Positions 21,401 through 25,154 of a DNA stretch of 25,154 nucleotides are shown here, in pieces. The notes beneath the pieces were generated by a model. It saw nothing but the letters and a program-made list of their open reading frames with translations, was not told where the DNA came from and ran no database searches. Source of the DNA: Silene noctiflora (lineage: Eukaryota; Streptophyta; Magnoliopsida; Caryophyllales; Caryophyllaceae); the NCBI GenBank assembly GCA_009801015.1, contig VHZZ01000302.1, positions 52,434 to 77,587 on the forward strand, in the 5' to 3' direction. The translations under genes were made by a program, and so were the position numbers. Position 1 is the stretch's first letter; each line of letters begins with the position of its first letter.

Positions 21401-23694
21401 AAACATTGATGAACAGACTCTGATTCGGCGAACAAGAAAGCTCACAGAAAAGATTAAGGAAGTTCCTCAAGCAAGCTGGGCAACTGACCAATAAAGGAAT
21501 CGCCTGCAGTATAAAATGTTTTAACAAGGAGCAAGAAACATGCATTACAAAACAAGGAGCAATATAAAAAGAAAAATCAACTCTCTACCTGGTCTAGAAA
21601 ATCAGACAACTATATAAATTACCATAAGCTTCTAATGTCCAGTAACAATTAACAGGTTAGTGCTAGAATCAAAGCTCAGCAAGCATTCTTACTTGTTGAA
21701 CTTGTGATCGTAACGTCTCGAACTGTTTTTCTGTACAACATACATTCCCACTCATGGCAGGACACAAACTCTGAATTTTTGATGATAAGAGATCGTCAGG
21801 CTGCAAATGAAAGAAAAAAAATGGTGCTCAGGGAAAAAAAGTTATGGGAGTCACTTTTGGATTTTCTAGAAGAACTGGGAAGGTCAGCATACTTTAACAG
21901 AAGGAGAACCGTAAGGGCAATTTAAAACTTTCCCTGCGCTACTTTCTCCACAAATATCATACATAGCACAATACTCTGCAGAATGTCTTGACCTAAAAAA
22001 ACGAGTGTAGCAAGTCATTGAGTCAGACATATTTTCAAACGAGACAACAAAAATTGAGAACTGTCTACATTAACAGATAAAACGATAGAGCAGCAGTACA
22101 AGAGCCAAGCACACACCACCCATCCTATAATATGAGAGGTGGAACTCACGACCCGGATTCGAGTCTCATCAGCATCAAGACTGCTCTTGTCTCCCTTTTC
22201 ACCAATAGTAATATGTGACAGTTAAGATACCAAAACAGGCACCAATTTGAAGAAACGCCTTACATCTTGCCTAGTAAACTCTCGAAGAAAAAGATGAGCA
22301 ATTTCGGAAACTGAAACTAGTTGAAGAACAGCCAGTAAAGTTTTCTCTTACCCCTTATCCCGTTTCCTCATTTTAGGCTTTGAGTGTTATAACAGCGTAC
22401 AGCCATACACAATACCTGGCAGAATTCCTACCAGGTGGAGACAACAAACTCTGCTGATGTGAAGTGTATAATGAAGATAGGGATGCAAATAAAGAGTGTT
22501 GTAAGTAGAATACATGATATTATGATAATGTTGGACTCGTGCCACCAACATCCAATTTGAAGCAAATATATGAGCATTATGTCCTGTAATACTTCTCCCC
22601 TTATGAATCCAGCTTAATGAGAACTCAATACCCATTATCGTCACTCTCTTATCCACTTAAACCAACAAGGGATGGCCTTGAAGTTGTATTTGAATGGCAG
22701 ACAGATATTTCTAGAGGTCAGCATTACTCCATCAATAAGAAGAAAAGCTAAATGACATTCTCCTTTAAAAAATGTAGCCAAGCTCATCATTTCTGCTCTT
22801 TTTTCATAGTACTAGTTGTGCAGACGACTGTTTCCTTTTTGGTTTGAAAGAGACACAAGGACAATTCTATCCGGTGGGGAGGGATCCAAACCTATGACCA
22901 ATCGTCCACAGGCCCTCAGTTTCTACTACTGAGCCAAAACATCGTTTATAACATTATGGTTCAAATTGCAAGAGTATTTACCTGTTCCAGGAAAAACTAG
23001 GGGAAACATACTTCCACAATTCCCGCTAACACAGACAGCTATGAACTGAAATACACTGAATACAAATTCAATGCACCATAACATTAAGTTCAGCCTAAAC
23101 AAGATTGAGTCTTCAGTTTCCAAAACTTCTTATTTTAGGGCTTTTATACACCTAGCCTAGAAACCAACGGCTTATACCTCTAGTCCTATCAATTACAACC
23201 GCGGTATCAAGTCCAAACTTCCGAACTTCAATTCCTTCAGTCCCATTGCTTGGAATGTTCATACTAACCGTACCGTTGAACCTCACTATGGATCAAATTA
23301 ATAAACATAGTAACAAAACATTCGGTTACTTCTTTACAGTCTAATACTACTCAACCAGGATAATCAAGTTCTACAACATTTACAATAAAATATTCCAAAA
23401 CCAACAAAATCAATGATTACACAAAAAAGGAAATTACCCAAGTAAAGAAGACCTGGAATCAGCATTTCCTAAATTAATTAAACAACCCCAGATAACAACC
23501 TGCACAACACAGATCATTAGCATCATCAGCCAAAAAAAAAAAAAAAACCATGATCATATAAATGTTCTATATCAACTAACTGAAGCAGCGAGATATAATC
23601 TTTCTGCATCAACTCATGTGGGATTTCAATGAAATTGAGTAAAACTTGCCTGAAACACAATCAGGGTAAAATAAATTCTCAAAGAAGGTGTCAT
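8217..23694 (-). CDS. NPC1: NPC1-type sterol transporter (Niemann-Pick C1 homologue), complete, 39 coding exons
   Basis: The coding exons sum to 3846 nt, giving 1281 residues plus stop, close to human NPC1 (1278). Every exon joins in phase. Order: signal peptide (1 to about 31), Cys-rich N-terminal sterol-binding domain (about 37-260), first transmembrane helix (about 281-304), second (about 366-388), middle luminal domain, sterol-sensing domain (about 611-800), C-terminal Cys-rich luminal domain (about 848-1060) and final membrane bundle (about 1100-1251). The RND permease signature GVDN (692-695) and its partner GIAVEFC in the last bundle are present. The family moves sterols out of the lumen of late endosomes, lysosomes or vacuoles; plant copies also affect sphingolipids. 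Two introns (1 and 30) begin GC. The start is the first ATG giving a hydrophobic leader; exon 1 contributes only 15 residues. Exon coordinates are in the domain entries. Confidence 0.96.
9696..9979. mobile_element. Harbinger/Tourist-like MITE in NPC1 intron 35
   Basis: A 284-bp element starting GGGTGTGTTTCGTT and ending AACAAAATGGCCCC. The reverse complement of the end, GGGGCCATTTTGTT, matches the start at 9 of 14 positions in the GGG....TTT.GTT pattern. It is flanked by TAA at 9693-9695 and TAA at 9980-9982, the 3-bp duplication expected for PIF/Harbinger elements. No coding potential. Confidence 0.65.
10320..10452. repeat. Diverged direct repeat with GTATCGGACAC motif
   Basis: GTATCGGACACACGAGGTGA at about 10325 recurs as GTATCGGACACATGAGGTGA at about 10423, both followed by TATAAA. 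Related fragments (CGAGTGTCGGTC near 10085, GACACGGGTGCGTGTC near 10264) lie just before. This looks like a decayed repeat-rich patch of unknown origin. Confidence 0.5.
12381..12431. repeat. 51-bp homopolymer A run (T run on the NPC1 coding strand)
   Basis: This is an uninterrupted run of A on the plus strand in NPC1 intron 27. It lies 54-104 nt upstream of the exon 28 acceptor in transcription direction. The open frames crossing it, coding poly-Phe or poly-Lys, are artefacts. The exact length may be a sequencing estimate. Confidence 0.9.
14306..14362. repeat. Duplicated 25-mer in NPC1 intron 22
   Basis: TATAAATCC followed by AAAAAGGTTTCTTACC occurs exactly at 14306-14330 and 14338-14362, period 32. 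The second copy continues into AAAT, giving a 15-nt match to the opposite strand of exon 22. Confidence 0.9.
14633..16078 (-). other. NPC1: NPC1 exons 17-21: sterol-sensing domain
   Basis: Exons: 15965-16078, 15738-15821, 15179-15307, 14860-15058, 14633-14776. Residues about 611-800 give five or six hydrophobic spans with the sterol-sensing domain landmarks [49 protein letters not shown] and [20 protein letters not shown]. The domain is shared with SCAP, HMG-CoA reductase and Patched, and in NPC1 it takes part in sterol transfer. The sense-strand frame at 14868-15095 is only the mirror of exon 20. Intron 18 (15308-15737) shows nothing recognised. Confidence 0.95.
16253..19100 (-). other. NPC1: NPC1 exons 9-16: second TM helix and middle luminal domain
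   Basis: Exons: 19039-19100, 18802-18919, 18225-18308, 17535-17630, 17320-17421, 17014-17082, 16438-16533, 16253-16360. The phrases [10 protein letters not shown] then [14 protein letters not shown] mark the amphipathic lead-in and second membrane helix. [16 protein letters not shown] begins the luminal part, followed by [34 protein letters not shown] and [13 protein letters not shown], all typical of the NPC1 middle luminal domain, which in the human protein contacts NPC2. Introns 10 (18309-18801), 11 (17631-18224) and 14 (16534-17013) are AT-rich with nothing recognised. ATACGGAGTATC near 16185 is a possible remnant of a small MITE end. Confidence 0.92.
21993..23437 (-). other. NPC1: NPC1 intron 2 (1445 bp)
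   Basis: The longest NPC1 intron, starting GTAATT and ending TTTTTTTAG. It contains the SINE-like segment below. A pol III B-box-like phrase GGATTCGAGTCTC on the plus strand at about 22157-22169 has no A box that I can pair with it. Nothing else recognised; the open frames at 22387-22656 and 22926-23123 look random. Confidence 0.7.
22780..22945 (-). mobile_element. tRNA-derived SINE candidate in NPC1 intron 2
   Basis: On the minus strand, TGGCTCAGTAG (22926-22936 in reverse) fits the pol III A box TRGYNNARNNG exactly. About 35 nt further along, GTTTGGATC (22883-22891 in reverse) resembles the B box GWTCRANNC with two changes. Spacing and order are those of a tRNA-type internal promoter. The 3' end is not defined: a short A tract in that direction is at about 22797-22802, and no clear target duplication was found. 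Confidence 0.4.
23650..23694 (-). promoter_or_regulatory. NPC1 first coding exon, start context and tiny upstream ORF
   Basis: The start codon is at 23692-23694, within AGAAATGAC. A minimal upstream frame ATG-ACA-TAG lies at 23700-23708 and stops five bases before the main ATG. If it is in the mature leader it could lower or tune initiation. The 45-nt exon ends TTTCAG before a GC donor. Whether more 5' UTR exons exist upstream cannot be decided from sequence. Confidence 0.45.
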
Positions 23695-25154
23695 TTCTGC
23701 TATGTCATGTAGTTAAGAAGGTTGCAAAATGGTGAAGAAAAGAGTGGTTGATTTCAGTTGAAAAGCCAAAATATGTTTTTGGGTACTGTATTAGAGAAAT
23801 CAGTCAGATGACCAAAAAGTCAAGGAAATAGTTGAGAAGTGAAAGAAACGTATCAGAGATTCAGAGCAATATTCGTCCATTTAAGATACTATAAACGGGT
23901 CAAATATAATTTTTGTTTACTTAAGGGTCGTGCTTTTTCACATACGGATTTTACTTTTTCACATACGCCTTTTACAATATTACCCTTGTCATTTTTTTCA
24001 TTCTCTCACCCAATCGATTTTTTTATCTCCCTTCCCTCATCCCCCTTCACCACCAAGTCGCAAATTCCAACCCACAACACACTCGGTTCATTACCTCCGC
24101 ACAATCCGGTCGCCGACAAAACCTCACTCCGGCGTTGATTATTGTTAACATAAGAACAACCTAATTATGTTCATCATCCATTAACACAATCAATATTATC
24201 GAAACAATTTCGATAACACACATGCCAAAACTAAAGAAAGAAGAAACACACTGCCCGCAATTGGTAATCAACGAAGAACACAATTCTGGAAATCAAGCAT
24301 GTATGTACAGAGCATATTAAACTATCCATTATCAATGATTGTGTGATAGATGATTCCCCATCAACTTTTGTCCATTATAATAACAACTAACGCGACCAAT
24401 AGCCAAAGAAACAATTCGATTAAGCAAAAAACGAAATTGATACCAACTTATCAGAACAGTCAGTCATCAGTGCTCACCGAACCGTAATTGAAGCTTAAAA
24501 CTTCTAAACAATAATTTAGTTGCTAAATTCAATTCGAGTTCTCTCCCAAAACAGACTTTAACCTAACCATTTCACATACAATTTAAATCCAAAATTAGTT
24601 CAGATATCAATTTTGCTAATTAACAATTAAGAACCCTAATAATTTTAACAAAATATATTAATAATTGATAAACAAGAAATTTGTTTCACTAATTTGAGAA
24701 TTATAATCAATTATTCAAGTTTTTAGAGCAAATTAGAATCGATTTTAAGAGAAAAAATAATTGTCTTTAATTTGTCTAGGTTTAGCAAAAGGGTAGGTAA
24801 AGAAAGTTAATGAAAAAATGTATGTGAAAGAGTAAAGTTCGTATGTGAAAAAGTAATTCCGTTACTTAAATATGAGTATAAGTGTATAACCTTGTCAGGC
24901 TGTTACAAGTTAGTTATCTTTCTTTTGTGTTATTTATCGCGATTAACCGTTTTGAACATAAAATGGATATTCGGCTCTTTAAACAAGAAATTTGATATCT
25001 TTAGTTGGATTATTGCCCATTAATAGTGGTGATTAATTTGCTTTTGTTTTTGGTGAGCAACAAGTCTGCAACTCGTGTCACTCGCTATGATAATCTACAT
25101 ATTATAAAAGCTGAGTCTTTTAGGGAGTTCTTATTGGTTCCTGATTTTAAGGAA
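23695..25154 (-). promoter_or_regulatory. NPC1 upstream / promoter region
   Basis: The 230 bp between the NPC1 start codon and the transposon, plus sequence beyond 24870, is AT-rich, with no TATA box that I could place with confidence. Transcription must begin close to, inside or beyond the inserted element. No second gene is visible up to the window end; the plus-strand frames at 23839-24148 run across the transposon border and are not credible. Confidence 0.4.
23925..24861. mobile_element. Terminal-inverted-repeat transposon in the NPC1 upstream region
   Basis: A 937-bp element flanked by a perfect 8-bp direct repeat TTACTTAA at 23917-23924 and 24862-24869. The inverted ends align without gaps over 42 bp: left GGGTCGTG then CTTTTTCACATACG, right in reverse complement CGGAATTA then CTTTTTCACATACG. 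Each end holds two 21-bp units built around TTTCACATAC. Similarity continues more weakly inward (TTTTTTCATT on both). An 8-bp duplication fits hAT or Mutator-like elements. No transposase is visible. The left interior (about 24030-24135) is locally C-rich, possibly captured host DNA. Confidence 0.75.

Larger units (their letters stand above)
19951..23694 (-). other. NPC1: NPC1 exons 1-8: signal peptide, N-terminal sterol-binding domain, first TM helix
   Basis: Exons in order of translation: 23650-23694, 23438-23499, 21893-21992, 21693-21800, 21387-21503, 21092-21242, 20253-20500, 19951-20127. The leader has a hydrophobic core ([14 protein letters not shown]) and ends near NLGNADS. The domain shows the family phrases [41 protein letters not shown] and [16 protein letters not shown], and a dense Cys cluster [13 protein letters not shown]. 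Exon 8 holds the helix [17 protein letters not shown]. Exon 7 ends GAG before a weak donor GTTCAA. Intron 2 (21993-23437) carries a tRNA-like SINE candidate. Introns 6 (20501-21091) and 8 (19101-19950, with an A run near 19561) hold nothing else that I recognise. Confidence 0.93.

Noticed and set aside
22130..22180. tRNA gene or SINE on the plus strand because of GGATTCGAGTCTC
   Set aside because: No A box at proper spacing and no cloverleaf could be folded by eye, so a chance match or very decayed SINE.
1..25154. A novel multi-gene system, CRISPR array, operon or biosynthetic cluster
   Set aside because: The three genes belong to known, functionally separate families in ordinary plant context; nothing links them beyond position.

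Overview
This is nuclear DNA from a flowering plant. The coding sequence is split into many short exons by AT-rich introns with GT-AG borders and two GC-AG borders. The three protein families are plant forms: a DSK2-type ubiquilin, a Q-type C2H2 zinc-finger protein with EAR motifs, and a plant NPC1. The intergenic and intronic DNA is full of small DNA-transposon derivatives. The exact species cannot be read from the window. A core eudicot is likely, and that is inference only. One base is undetermined (N at 1260). There are no bacterial, phage or CRISPR features.

Layout. 1-5246 (+): the 3' part of a ubiquilin/DSK2 gene, five exons coding the last 211 residues (second STI1 region and C-terminal UBA). 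The ubiquitin-like N-terminus lies to the left of the window. The first visible intron holds the end of a Harbinger-like MITE (1-92) and a 1.19-kb Mutator-type element with long terminal inverted repeats and a perfect 9-bp target duplication (258-1444). Two further elements sit in later introns. 5247-6675: intergenic, with a 40-bp tandem duplication. 6676-7449 (+): an intronless 257-residue three-finger C2H2 repressor closely resembling Arabidopsis ZAT2/ZAT3 (DAZ1/DAZ2), preceded by two identical copies of an AACCG-type MYB site. 8217-23694 (-): a complete NPC1 gene that I could reconstruct as 39 coding exons. All splice phases agree and the total is 3846 nt, or 1281 residues plus stop. Convergent transcription separates it from the zinc-finger gene by 767 bp. 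23695-25154: upstream DNA of NPC1, carrying a second terminal-inverted-repeat element (23925-24861) with an 8-bp target duplication only 230 bp from the start codon.

The three genes have no evident joint pathway: DSK2 shuttles ubiquitinated cargo to the proteasome or autophagy, the zinc-finger protein is a transcriptional repressor, and NPC1 moves sterols across the vacuolar or endosomal membrane. I did not find a new gene system. The most interesting signals are splicing-related ones in NPC1 (two GC-AG introns, a 15-nt exon-intron complementarity around the 44-nt exon 22, an intron that mimics coding sequence at the C-terminus), the duplicated MYB site at the zinc-finger gene, and the two well-delimited transposons.
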